Shown: one piece after another, positions 1-7,401 of the stretch | Layout: each line of letters opens with the position of its first letter | Numbering within the stretch: position 1 is the first letter of the stretch | NCBI GenBank assembly: GCA_036522235.1 | Contig: DATDGG010000284.1 | Location: 1 to 13,059 of the forward strand | DNA length: 13,059 bases | Reading direction: 5' to 3' | Source of the DNA: VAZQ01 sp036522235 | GTDB lineage: Bacteria > Pseudomonadota > Alphaproteobacteria > Rhizobiales > Xanthobacteraceae | Program-made: the position numbers and the translations under genes | The notes under the pieces: generated by a model | Told to the model about the DNA's origin: nothing | The model's database searches: none | What the model saw: only the letters and a program-made list of their open reading frames with translations

Positions 1-58
1 CTCCGGCGTTCACAGATTACCGGCACCATCGCGTGGCCGTTCAACTTCCCTCTGGCGG

Positions 59-446
59 TCAAGTGACACGTCCGGTCGGCGGCTCGACCGCGAACCCGGC
101 GCTGCCCGGCTTTCTCACGATCTCATAGCCCGCAACGCCAAGCTCGCCGAGGAGCTTGGCGACCACGATACGCTCGTCGATCTCGCCGATCTGCTTGCGC
201 AAGGCCCTTCACCAGCCCAAGGGCGCGGCGGAGCGCCATCTTGACGAGGCGGGCGGCGGCCCGAGATCGCCGAGGCCATTGCCTCGCACTCAGCATGCGG
301 GCTCGGGGAAGTGCTCGCCGGGAGGCAGCTCAGCCGTGGCCCCCGAACGATTGCTCAGATCGACGCCGTGAGGCTGCGCGATAGGTCGATAGCAGGTGTT
401 GGTAGTCCGCGCGCAGCTTGTCGATCTCGTTGTTGGTCTGCGGCAT
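59..446 (-). pseudogene. Possible decayed small gene (unknown family)
   Basis: On the minus strand an ATG at 446-444 opens a protein-like helical stretch beginning MPQTNNEIDKLRADYQ, but the frame stops at 332-330. Further on, the same frame again reads plausibly (a short run containing MALRRALGLVKG near 245-205). The reading then looks better one base out of frame from about 208, where it runs through IGEIDERIVVAKLLGELG to a stop at 61-59. One in-frame stop plus one single-base shift near 203-210 would explain this. I do not recognise the family. The plus strand of the same stretch also has a coding-like frame (about 110-390) broken by a TGA at 239-241, so the strand assignment is uncertain. 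No intact gene is supported in 1-568. Confidence 0.27.
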
Positions 447-568
447 GTCACGCAAGGCCTCGCAAGGGCCCCCGAAGGTTAGACAATATTGGAAAAACCC
501 AAGGAAAAACAATGGGCAACGCGGTTTCGGTTAAACAACCCAACTACTTGAGATTCCACAGGAGTTTT

Positions 569-583
569 TTAACGCGACCTTAA
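569..583 (+). promoter_or_regulatory. Perfect CtrA-type box upstream of the large unknown gene
   Basis: TTAA (569-572), seven bases, TTAA (580-583) matches the alphaproteobacterial CtrA consensus TTAA-N7-TTAA exactly. It lies 62 bp before the ATG at 646. In Caulobacter-type flagellar promoters this box overlaps the -35 region, which would put the transcript start near 610-620 and leave a short leader before 646. An additional TTAA half-site lies at 531-534. The region is AT-rich relative to its surroundings. CtrA binding itself is inferred. Confidence 0.6.
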
Positions 584-645
584 AGCCGCAAGCCTAGTCT
601 CCAGGCCTGTTGGGTGCGGGTTTGAGGCCGGCGAGGAACGGCGGC

Positions 646-3600
646 ATGGCCGGTCGAGTAGCGTTTGCAGAAGCATGCGCCCGGCAGGAGCGAAGGACGC
701 TCCTCGCGCGCCTGCGCATGGCCGTCCTTCTGCTGGCCCTGCAGGTGCCGTTGTTGCTCATGGCCGCGCTGCCGCGGCCGGCCGCCGCCGAGGCGGTCAA
801 GGGCAGCGTGAGCGCGGTCGTCGAGAACGGCTTTGCGCGGCTGGTTTTCTCCCTCGAGACCGAGGTCGAGTCGCAGGTCCGCACCGCCAACAATATCGTC
901 GTCATCAGCTTCGATCGGCCGGTCGATGTGAATGTGGACCGCCTGCGCGAGGGCGCCGCCGAGTATATCGCGGCCGCCCGGCGCGACCCCGACGGCAAGG
1001 CGGTCCGCATCGCGCTCGCCCGGCATGTGACCATGAATTCCATGCTGGCCGGCGAGCGGCTCTATGTCGATCTCATGCCCGAGGGCTGGAGCAACCTGCC
1101 GCCCGGATTGCCGCGCGAAGTGATCGAGGAGCTGGCGCGGCGCGCCCGCGACGCCGAGAAGAAGCTGCGCCAGGAGCATCAGGCCGAGCGTGAGCGCAAG
1201 GTTGCGCTGATCCGGGTGCGCGTCGCGAACCAGCCGACCTTCACGCGCTACGTCTTCCAGCTGCCGGAGCCGATCAGCGTCGCGGCCGACAACCGCAAGG
1301 ACAAGCTGACGCTCACCTTCAATGCCGCGGTCAACTTCGATCTGGCCGACGCCAAGGCGGCGCTGCCGGCCGCGCTGCAATCGGTCGACAGCGAGCTCGA
1401 CCAGGATACCGCCGTGGTGCGCTTCGCCTTCAAGGGCAAGGTTGATGTCCGCACCTTCCGCGACGACAACAATTACGTGGTCGATGTCAGCTCGGCCGAA
1501 GCCAAGGACGCGCGGCCGCTGGATGGCAAGCCGGCCGACGAGCTGGCGGCGCTGGCGGCCGATCTGATGGTGAAGAAGACGCCGCCGCCCGCGAATGTGG
1601 AGGCGCCGCAGACCGTACCCGCCAAGGGCCCGCCGGGCGCCGCCGCGCCAAGCCCGATGGCACCAGCCGCCGCGGTGCCGAGCGCCCCGGCGCCAAGCGT
1701 TCCCGCGCCAAGCGTCGCGGAGCCCAAACGGGCGCCGCTGGCAATGCCGGCATCCGCGCCGCCCGGCGAGGCCGTGCCCGCCGCGAAGGCGGCCGCACCT
1801 GCCTCGGAGCCAGCCGCGTTGCCGCAGTTGCCGGCCACGGCGGCCGGCGAGCCGCCCGCGGTCAAAGCGGCGGAGCCGCCCGCGGCCAAGGCGGCCGGGC
1901 AGCAGCCGGCGAACGCCGAGACCGCGCCGCTCGATCCGAACACGACCATCAAGGCCATGCTGAAAATGCAGGGCGAAAATCTTTCGCTTCGGTTCCCATT
2001 CGGGAGCCCGACACCGGCGGCGGTCTTTCGCCGTGCCGACATGCTCTGGATCGTGTTCGACACCAATGTCGACATCAAGCTTGCGGAGCTTGCGAACGAC
2101 CAGAGCCACAACATCAGGAGCGCCACGCTGACGCGGCAGGAGGATGCGGCGGCCGTCCGCATCAAGCTCGAACGTCCACGGCTGACCAGCGTGACAACGG
2201 AGGGATCGACCTGGGTCGTCAATATCGGCTCCCAGATCACCGATCCAAGCCGCCCGCTCACCCTGACCCGCAGCGGCATAACGCCCGCGCAAGCGAATGT
2301 CGCGGTCGCGATCGCCGATCCACGCGCGCTGCATCGGCTCGAGGATCCGGAAGCCGGCGACGCGCTCTTGGTCGTGACCGCGCTCGGGCCCGCGCGCGGT
2401 TTCGTCAACGGCCAGGAATTCGTCGAGTTTCGCGTGCTGCCCTCGGCCCAGGGCATTGTGGTCCAGCCATTCGCCGATGATCTCAATCTCGAGCTGTTCC
2501 ACGACCGGGTGAGCTTGACGCGGCCGAGCGGGCTCACATTGTCGGGTTTCCAGCAACCCGAAGCGTCGCACGCGGATGACCGTCCGACCGTGGTCAAGCC
2601 GGATATCTGGATCTTCGAGCGCAAGGAAGATTTCGGCAGGCGCGAATCGCAATTGTTGTTCTCGGCCGCGAAGGCCAATGAAGCGCAGCGGCTCGCCGCC
2701 CGCGTCGACCTCGCGCGCTTCTATCTGGCTTGGGAGCGATCGGCCGAGGCCAAGGGCGTGCTCGACGTGGCGATCAAGGACAATCCGCCGAGCGCCGCCG
2801 ATCCGGTTCCTCTGGTGCTGCGCGCCGTCGCCGATATCATGCTGGAACGGCCGCAAGACGCGCTGAAGGATCTCGCCAATCCGCTGGTCGGCAACCAATA
2901 CGAGGCGCCGCTGTGGCGGGCCTGGGCCTATGCGCTGCTCAGCCGATGGGCGGAGGCGAGCGAGGGCTTTCGCGACGCCGAGACGCGGCTGCCGCGGCTG
3001 CCGCTCGAGCTGCAGCGTAAGGTGATGCGCGAGATCATGCGGGTTGCGATCGAGGTCGGCGACATCACCGGCGCGCTCAACATGATGCACGAGTTCGAGA
3101 TTTTGGGGGTTCCACCCGAGCTCGAGCCGATCATGGCGGTCTATGGCGGCGAGGTCGCGGAGCGGCTCGGCCGCAACCGGGATGCGCTGCAGTCCTATCA
3201 GCTTGCCGCCGATTCCCGGGATCGCCGGGCGGCGGCGCAGGGGCAGCTGCGCGAGATCATGCTGCAAAACGCGCTCGGCAGGCTGCCGCGGCCGAACGCC
3301 ATCGACCATCTCGAAACGCTCACGACGATCTGGCGCGGAGACGACACCGAGATCGAGGCGCTCAAGCTCTTGGCCCATCTCTACACCGCGGAAGGGCGCT
3401 ATCGCGATTCGTTCCATATCATGCGCACGGCCTTGACCGCGCATCCGAATTCGGACCTGACGCGCGGCATCCAGGACGAGGCGGCGGAGACGTTTGAAAA
3501 CATCTTTCTCGCCGGCCGCGGCGATGCGCTGCCCGCGATCGACGCGCTCGCTCTATTCTACGACTTCCGCGATCTGACGCCGATCGGCCGGCGCGGCGAC

Positions 3601-4383
3601 GAGATGATCCGCCGGCTCGCCGACCGGCTGGTCGCCGTCGACCTGCTCGATCAGGCGGCCGACCTGCTGCAGTACCAGGTCGATCACCGCCTGCAGGGCG
3701 CCGCGCGCGCCCAGGTGGCCGTGCGGCTCGCCGCGATCTATCTGATGGGCCGCCGGCCCGACAACGCATTCGCGACGCTGCGCGCGACCCGCGTGGAGGA
3801 TGTCAGCAACGAGATGCGCCAGCAACGGCTGCTGATCGAGGCGCGCGCGTTGTCGGATTTGGGACGTCACGACGTGGCGCTGGAGATCATCGCCAATATC
3901 GACGCGCCGGAGGCGCGCAGGCTGCGCGCCGACATCCTCTGGGCGGCGCATCGCTGGCGGGCGGCCGCGGAGCAGATCGAAATGTCCTATGCCGACCGCT
4001 GGCAGGAGTTTACGCCGCTCGATGACGTGGAGCGGTCCGACCTGTTGCGCGCCGCCGCCGGCTATGCGCTGGGCGAGGATGCGCTCGGCCTGGCGCGGTT
4101 CCGCGAGCGTTACGGCGGCAAGATGGGGGAGGGGCGCGACCGGCGGGCGTTCGACGTGATCACCGAGCCGCTCGATTCGAGCGGGACGGATTTCCGCGCC
4201 GTTGCCCACGCCGTCGCGGCGGTCGACACGCTCACGAGCTTTCTGCGCGATATGCGCGCGCGTTATCCGGAGACCGGCGCGCTGCCGCCCAAGGCCGTGC
4301 CGCCGGTGACGCCGCCCGCGCGGCCCGAACCGGGCGCGACCGGAAGCACGCCGGCGGCTCTCAACCGCACCGCCGCACGGTAG
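646..4383 (+). CDS. Large secreted/periplasmic TPR-like protein of unknown function
   Basis: About 1245 residues, of a kind usually labelled only as tetratricopeptide-repeat or hypothetical protein. Seen: a long basic n-region and hydrophobic core (residues ~25-42) ending PAAAEA, a signal peptide or membrane anchor; a beta-rich region (~50-295) with two AMIN-like segments built of alternating hydrophobic strands; an Ala/Pro/Lys linker (~309-430) with repeats such as PPAAKAA; another beta-rich domain (~433-640); a long alpha-helical solenoid (~660-1165) with TPR-like features such as LARFYLAWERSAEAKGVLD; and a Pro-rich tail. Start: ATG 646 has a GAGG about 10 bp upstream. The frame is open to a TTG at 610, but that would coincide with the inferred transcript start. 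ATG 718 would keep the hydrophobic core but lacks a ribosome site. A CtrA-type box precedes it and fliP follows convergently, which suggests motility or envelope work in the periplasm; no enzymatic motif is seen. Confidence 0.88.
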   Translation: MAGRVAFAEACARQERRTLLARLRMAVLLLALQVPLLLMAALPRPAAAEAVKGSVSAVVENGFARLVFSLETEVESQVRTANNIVVISFDRPVDVNVDRLREGAAEYIAAARRDPDGKAVRIALARHVTMNSMLAGERLYVDLMPEGWSNLPPGLPREVIEELARRARDAEKKLRQEHQAERERKVALIRVRVANQPTFTRYVFQLPEPISVAADNRKDKLTLTFNAAVNFDLADAKAALPAALQSVDSELDQDTAVVRFAFKGKVDVRTFRDDNNYVVDVSSAEAKDARPLDGKPADELAALAADLMVKKTPPPANVEAPQTVPAKGPPGAAAPSPMAPAAAVPSAPAPSVPAPSVAEPKRAPLAMPASAPPGEAVPAAKAAAPASEPAALPQLPATAAGEPPAVKAAEPPAAKAAGQQPANAETAPLDPNTTIKAMLKMQGENLSLRFPFGSPTPAAVFRRADMLWIVFDTNVDIKLAELANDQSHNIRSATLTRQEDAAAVRIKLERPRLTSVTTEGSTWVVNIGSQITDPSRPLTLTRSGITPAQANVAVAIADPRALHRLEDPEAGDALLVVTALGPARGFVNGQEFVEFRVLPSAQGIVVQPFADDLNLELFHDRVSLTRPSGLTLSGFQQPEASHADDRPTVVKPDIWIFERKEDFGRRESQLLFSAAKANEAQRLAARVDLARFYLAWERSAEAKGVLDVAIKDNPPSAADPVPLVLRAVADIMLERPQDALKDLANPLVGNQYEAPLWRAWAYALLSRWAEASEGFRDAETRLPRLPLELQRKVMREIMRVAIEVGDITGALNMMHEFEILGVPPELEPIMAVYGGEVAERLGRNRDALQSYQLAADSRDRRAAAQGQLREIMLQNALGRLPRPNAIDHLETLTTIWRGDDTEIEALKLLAHLYTAEGRYRDSFHIMRTALTAHPNSDLTRGIQDEAAETFENIFLAGRGDALPAIDALALFYDFRDLTPIGRRGDEMIRRLADRLVAVDLLDQAADLLQYQVDHRLQGAARAQVAVRLAAIYLMGRRPDNAFATLRATRVEDVSNEMRQQRLLIEARALSDLGRHDVALEIIANIDAPEARRLRADILWAAHRWRAAAEQIEMSYADRWQEFTPLDDVERSDLLRAAAGYALGEDALGLARFRERYGGKMGEGRDRRAFDVITEPLDSSGTDFRAVAHAVAAVDTLTSFLRDMRARYPETGALPPKAVPPVTPPARPEPGATGSTPAALNRTAAR

Positions 4384-4401
4384 CGCCTTTTTTTGGCGCT
4401 A
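4381..4401. terminator. Hairpin spanning both convergent stop codons
   Basis: TAGCGCC (4381-4387), seven T, GGCGCTA (4395-4401) is a perfect 7-bp inverted repeat. Its left end is the TAG stop of the large plus-strand gene and its right end, read on the minus strand, is the TAG stop of fliP. The T run is in the loop, not after the stem, so this is not a textbook rho-independent terminator. It may stall polymerase or protect 3' ends in both directions. Confidence 0.5.
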
Positions 4402-5157
4402 CGTGCCGTAGCTCTGGATCAGGCTGCCGGCGACCAGGCTCCAGCCGTCGACCAGCACGAAGAAGATGAGCTTGAACGGCAGCGAGACCACCACCGGCGG
4501 CAGCATCATCATGCCCATCGACATCAGCACGGAAGCGACCACGAGATCGATGATCAGGAACGGCAGGAACAGGAGGAAGCCGATCTCGAAGGCGCGCTTG
4601 AGCTCGGAGATCATGAAGGCAGGAACCAGCACGCGCAGCGACATCTCCGCCGGCGTCGCCGGACGGGGCTCCGCCGACAAGTCGGTAAACAGCTGCAGGT
4701 CCTTTTCGCGCACGTTCTTCTGCATGAAGGTGCGCAGCGGCGCGCTCGATCGCTCGAACGCCTGCTGGATGGTGATCTCGTTGTTCGCCAGCGGCGCGAT
4801 GCCGTCGTCATAGGAGCGCTGCAGTGCCGGTCCCATCACGAAGGCGGTGAGGAACAGAGCCAGCGCGATGATGACCGCATTGGGCGGCGCCGTGGCGGTG
4901 CCAAGCGCCGTGCGCAGGAGCGAGAGCACCACGACGATACGGGTGAACGAGGTCATCATCACCAGGATCGAGGGCGCGAGCGACAGCACCGTCAACAGCG
5001 CGATCAGCTGGATCACGCGCTCGGTCAGCCCGCCGCCTTGGCCGAGATTGATGCTGATGTCCTGCGCGGCCGCGGGCGAGGCAAGCGCCAGGACCAAGGT
5101 CACCGCGCCCGCCACCGTCATCAGACGAACACGGCAGGCGCGCGTGACTAAGCTCAA
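4399..5157 (-). CDS. fliP: Flagellar export gate protein FliP
   Basis: FliP is an inner-membrane core subunit of the flagellar type III export gate, forming with FliQ and FliR the pore through which rod, hook and filament proteins leave. The 252-residue product has an N-terminal signal sequence ending ASPAAAQ, the family stretch MMTSFTRIVVVLSLLR (~70-90), a periplasmic segment with AFERSSAPLRTFMQ, and the C-terminal membrane block with LIIDLVVASVLMSMGMMMLP (~200-220), so it looks complete. The start is probably the TTG at 5157, whose bases overlap the fliO stop as TTGA, with GGCGGAAAA just upstream; this suggests translational coupling. The alternative ATG at 5121 has no visible ribosome site and leaves a shorter signal peptide. 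It is the second gene of the minus-strand fliO-fliP pair and meets the large TPR-like gene tail to tail. Confidence 0.96.
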   Translation of the reverse strand: MSLVTRACRVRLMTVAGAVTLVLALASPAAAQDISINLGQGGGLTERVIQLIALLTVLSLAPSILVMMTSFTRIVVVLSLLRTALGTATAPPNAVIIALALFLTAFVMGPALQRSYDDGIAPLANNEITIQQAFERSSAPLRTFMQKNVREKDLQLFTDLSAEPRPATPAEMSLRVLVPAFMISELKRAFEIGFLLFLPFLIIDLVVASVLMSMGMMMLPPVVVSLPFKLIFFVLVDGWSLVAGSLIQSYGT

Positions 5158-6284
5158 GATTTTCCGCCCGGACGGCCCAGCAAGTTCGCCATCTCCTTCT
5201 CCAGACTGTCATAGAGGGATCGCCCCGGCTTGGGCGCGGGGCTTGCTTCACCGCCGCCGGCGTTGCGTGCAGGCGGGGGCGGCGGGGGCTCGGCATTCAC
5301 GGCCGCCGCCCGCGGCGTGCTTTCGGGCGGGCGCGGCTCGCCGGCCTTGCCCGGGCGGCGGAGCGCCGCCTCGAGCCGTTGCGCCATGTCGGCCAGGTTC
5401 TGGTCGGCATTGGCATCGAATTCCTCTTCGGCGACCACCGGCGCAGGTGGCGGCTCGCGCATCCGCGGCGGCTCGCGCTCGCGCATGGGTTCGCGCTCCC
5501 GCGCCGACTCGCGCTCGCGAACGGGCTCACGCTCGCGGACAGGCTCACGCTCGCGGACGGCCTCGCGCTCCCGCACCGGTTCCCTCGCCATCGGCTCGCG
5601 TTCGATCTGCGGCTCGCGCTCGCGGGCGCTTTCGCGCTGGCGCATCGGCTCGCGCGGCGGCGGCTCGCGCGGCAACAGCGGTCCTCCCCCGCCGAGGTCG
5701 CCCGGCATCGGCGCTCGTGGATCGGGTGTGCGCGTGAGCTCGGCGGCAAGACCCGCCAGCGGATCGGCGGGCCGCGTCTGGCGTCGTGTTGGCGGCGGTG
5801 GCGGCGGCAATTCCGGTTCGACCGGCCAGGGCGGGTGCTCCTCCGGCGGAGGCGCCCGTTGTGGCCGCGGCGCTGCCGCAGGCTCGGGTTGCAGGGGCCA
5901 ATTGCCGCCGGATTCGGCGAGCGGGACGGAGCGCGGCAGGGTCTCGGCCGCCGCCGGCCGCCCCGGCTGGGCTTGATCGCGGGTCGCCGCCACGGCGCGC
6001 ACGATGTTGGGCTCGATGACCACGTCGGTCGGACCGCCGATCATCAGGAGGTGCTCGACATTGTCGCGCCGGATCAGGATCAGGCGGCGGCGGCCGTCGA
6101 CCGCGGCCGCATCGATCACCGCGAGGCGGGGCTGGCGTCCGCGCGCGGTCGCCGCACCGAGCCGCTCGGCGCCGAAGCGGCGCACCACCCAGGCGGTCAC
6201 GCCGATCAATCCGAGCACGATCAGAAAAGCGATGAAAAACCGCACCGGAAGCGGCATCTCCGCGCCGAACAGGCTCTCGAACAT
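5154..6284 (-). CDS. fliO: FliO-family export-gate assembly protein, expanded form
   Basis: FliO is a small membrane factor that stabilises FliP during assembly of the export gate. Seen here (376 residues): one membrane segment (~14-34, FFIAFLIVLGLIGVTAW) and a FliO-type beta domain just after it (~48-95) with LAVIDAAAVDGRRRLILIRR and EHLLMIGGPTDVVIEPNIVR. A long Pro-rich region (~100-200), an Arg/Glu repeat block (~200-280), and a short C-terminal helix (LYDSLEKEMANLLGRP) follow. Most FliO proteins are about 100-150 residues, so roughly two thirds of this one is a low-complexity cytoplasmic extension. Start: ATG 6284 has a strong GGAGGAA four bases upstream; the frame is open back to 6380 but lacks such a site. 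Its stop overlaps the fliP TTG. It is divergent from flgB and shares the 6285-6567 control region. Confidence 0.87.
   Translation of the reverse strand: MFESLFGAEMPLPVRFFIAFLIVLGLIGVTAWVVRRFGAERLGAATARGRQPRLAVIDAAAVDGRRRLILIRRDNVEHLLMIGGPTDVVIEPNIVRAVAATRDQAQPGRPAAAETLPRSVPLAESGGNWPLQPEPAAAPRPQRAPPPEEHPPWPVEPELPPPPPPTRRQTRPADPLAGLAAELTRTPDPRAPMPGDLGGGGPLLPREPPPREPMRQRESAREREPQIEREPMAREPVREREAVREREPVREREPVRERESAREREPMREREPPRMREPPPAPVVAEEEFDANADQNLADMAQRLEAALRRPGKAGEPRPPESTPRAAAVNAEPPPPPPARNAGGGEASPAPKPGRSLYDSLEKEMANLLGRPGGKS
5448..5680 (-). repeat. Degenerate 18-bp tandem repeats coding REREP-type hexapeptides in fliO
   Basis: Units of 18 bp repeat head to tail; the three clearest on the plus strand are 5512-5529, 5530-5547 (cgctcgcggacaggctca) and 5548-5565. 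On the minus strand they encode hexapeptides such as REREPV, REREAV and RERESA. The units degrade toward both ends into REPMRQ- and REPPR-like forms. The result is a highly charged Arg/Glu block of about 80 residues inside the FliO extension. The repeat structure makes the length prone to slippage. Confidence 0.8.
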
Positions 6285-6398
6285 GGTTCCTCCGTGCGCC
6301 CCGGGGGCCCCTCTTTTTTCCCTCCCTCGCAATCGGGGGAGGAAATCAAGAATCGCCTGAATGGTTAACGCCAGCGGCAATATTTGCCGCGTTCAATC

Positions 6399-6413
6399 CT
6401 AACAAAGTATTAA
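6399..6413 (-). promoter_or_regulatory. Near-consensus CtrA-type box facing fliO
   Basis: Read on the minus strand this is TTAA, seven bases, TTAG, one mismatch from TTAA-N7-TTAA. It is about 115 bp upstream of the fliO ATG, with another TTAA half-site at 6365-6368 between it and the gene. It could serve fliO-fliP, as the perfect box at 6506-6520 lies next to flgB. No other gene is seen in the 283-bp gap 6285-6567. Confidence 0.38.
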
Positions 6414-6505
6414 GAAAGTCGGCGCTTTGGACCACCCCATCCACTACACAAAAGGATTGCCTTGGTAAACGGCAGTTTAATGGCAAACCGCCGGAATCCA
6501 AGGCT

Positions 6506-6521
6506 TTAACCGTGCGTTAAC
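6506..6521 (+). promoter_or_regulatory. Perfect CtrA box upstream of flgB
   Basis: TTAA (6506-6509), CCGTGCG, TTAAC (6517-6521) matches the extended CtrA consensus TTAA-N7-TTAAC exactly. It ends 46 bp before the flgB ATG, the distance expected for a box covering the -35 region of a flagellar class II promoter. CtrA would be activated by the phosphorelay that starts with CckA, encoded at the end of this window. A TTAA half-site at 6477-6480 lies just upstream. Confidence 0.72.
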
Positions 6522-6567
6522 CATACGGCCGGCAAAGTCTGCCGGGCCAAGCCTTGTGGGAAACGCC

Positions 6568-6960
6568 ATGCCGATATCCGATATCCCGATCTTTGCGATG
6601 CTGCGCACGAAGCTGCAATGGCACCAGGAGCGCCAGCACGTGCTGGCCGAGAATGTGGCCAATGCCGAGACGCCGGAGTTCAAGCCGAGCGATCTCGCAC
6701 CGCCGAGCTACGGCACAGGCGCGCCCGGCGTTGCCCCGGTGGCGCTCGTGCGCACGAGCCCCGCCCATCTGGCGAGCGCGGAGGGGGCCAGTCAATTTGA
6801 CCTCCGGCCCGGACACGATTTCGAGGTGGTGCCGACCGGCAATGGCGTCGTTCTCGAGGACGAGATGATGAAGGTCGCCGCCAACCAGATGGATTTCCAG
6901 GCCGCGACCGCGCTCTACGCACGTGGCCTCGGCCTGATCAAGACCGCGATCGGCCGGTAG
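6568..6960 (+). CDS. flgB: Flagellar proximal rod protein FlgB
   Basis: FlgB is one of the proximal rod subunits that cross the periplasm and link the basal body to the distal rod; it is exported through the gate encoded further along this operon. The 130-residue product has the family N-terminus (MLRTKLQWHQERQHVLAENV, then ANAETPEF, residues ~10-40) and a C-terminal helix with KVAANQMDFQAATALYARGL that packs with the N-terminal helix in rod proteins. Start: ATG 6568 with GGGAAA at 6558-6563; an in-frame GTG at 6556 is too close to that site. It is first in the plus-strand operon, 46 bp after a perfect CtrA box, and flgC follows after 14 bp. Confidence 0.96.
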   Translation: MPISDIPIFAMLRTKLQWHQERQHVLAENVANAETPEFKPSDLAPPSYGTGAPGVAPVALVRTSPAHLASAEGASQFDLRPGHDFEVVPTGNGVVLEDEMMKVAANQMDFQAATALYARGLGLIKTAIGR

Positions 6961-6974
6961 GACGGAGAACCATC

Positions 6975-7385
6975 ATGGACTTGATGAAATCGATCGCCAT
7001 CGCGGCCTCCGGCCTGCGCGCCCAGGCCGGGCGCATGCAGGTCATTTCCGAGAATATCGCCAATGCCGAATCGACGCCCGCGCAGCCGGGCGGCGACCCC
7101 TATCGGCGCAAGATCGCGACCTTCCAGTCCGAGATGGATCACGCGCTCGGTGCCCGCGTCGTGACGCTCGGCTCGGTGCGCACCGACACGTCCGACTTCC
7201 AGGTCAAGAACGAGCCCGGCCATCCAGCCGCCGACGCCAACGGCAACGTGAAATATCCCAACGTCAATCCGCTGATCGAGATGGCCGATTTTCGCGATGC
7301 GCAGCGTTCCTATTCGGCCAACGTCAACGTCATCAACGCCACCCGCGCCATGATCCAGCGCACGCTCGACATCCTCAAGTCGTGA
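6975..7385 (+). CDS. flgC: Flagellar proximal rod protein FlgC
   Basis: FlgC is a proximal rod subunit assembled with FlgB and FlgF in the periplasm. The 136-residue protein shows the rod/hook family N-terminal motif (IAASGLRAQAGRMQVISENI, ANAEST, residues ~7-36) and the typical C-terminal helix (SYSANVNVINATRAMIQRTL, ~110-130). Length and both termini are normal for FlgC. GGAG at 6964-6967 sits 7 bases before the ATG. It lies 14 bp after flgB and 16 bp before fliE, so the three are almost certainly co-transcribed. Confidence 0.97.
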   Translation: MDLMKSIAIAASGLRAQAGRMQVISENIANAESTPAQPGGDPYRRKIATFQSEMDHALGARVVTLGSVRTDTSDFQVKNEPGHPAADANGNVKYPNVNPLIEMADFRDAQRSYSANVNVINATRAMIQRTLDILKS

Positions 7386-7401
7386 CCGAAGGAGCGCCGC
7401 C

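Noticed and set aside
1..66. Plus-strand open frame running in from the left edge to a TGA at 64-66
   Set aside because: Only 21 residues are visible; it might be the end of an upstream gene, but there is too little sequence to support a call.
580..3444. 954-codon open frame on the minus strand, antisense to the large TPR-like gene
   Set aside because: Its length comes from strong GC bias at codon positions of the plus-strand gene. The product is an Arg/Leu/Gly-rich low-complexity sequence without domains, while the plus strand has a signal peptide and ordered domains.
5379..6368. Long plus-strand open frames opposite fliO, and similarly 4393-5151 opposite fliP
   Set aside because: Repetitive Arg/Leu/His or Glu/Arg/His products mirror the codon bias of fliO and fliP; no ribosome sites or domains.
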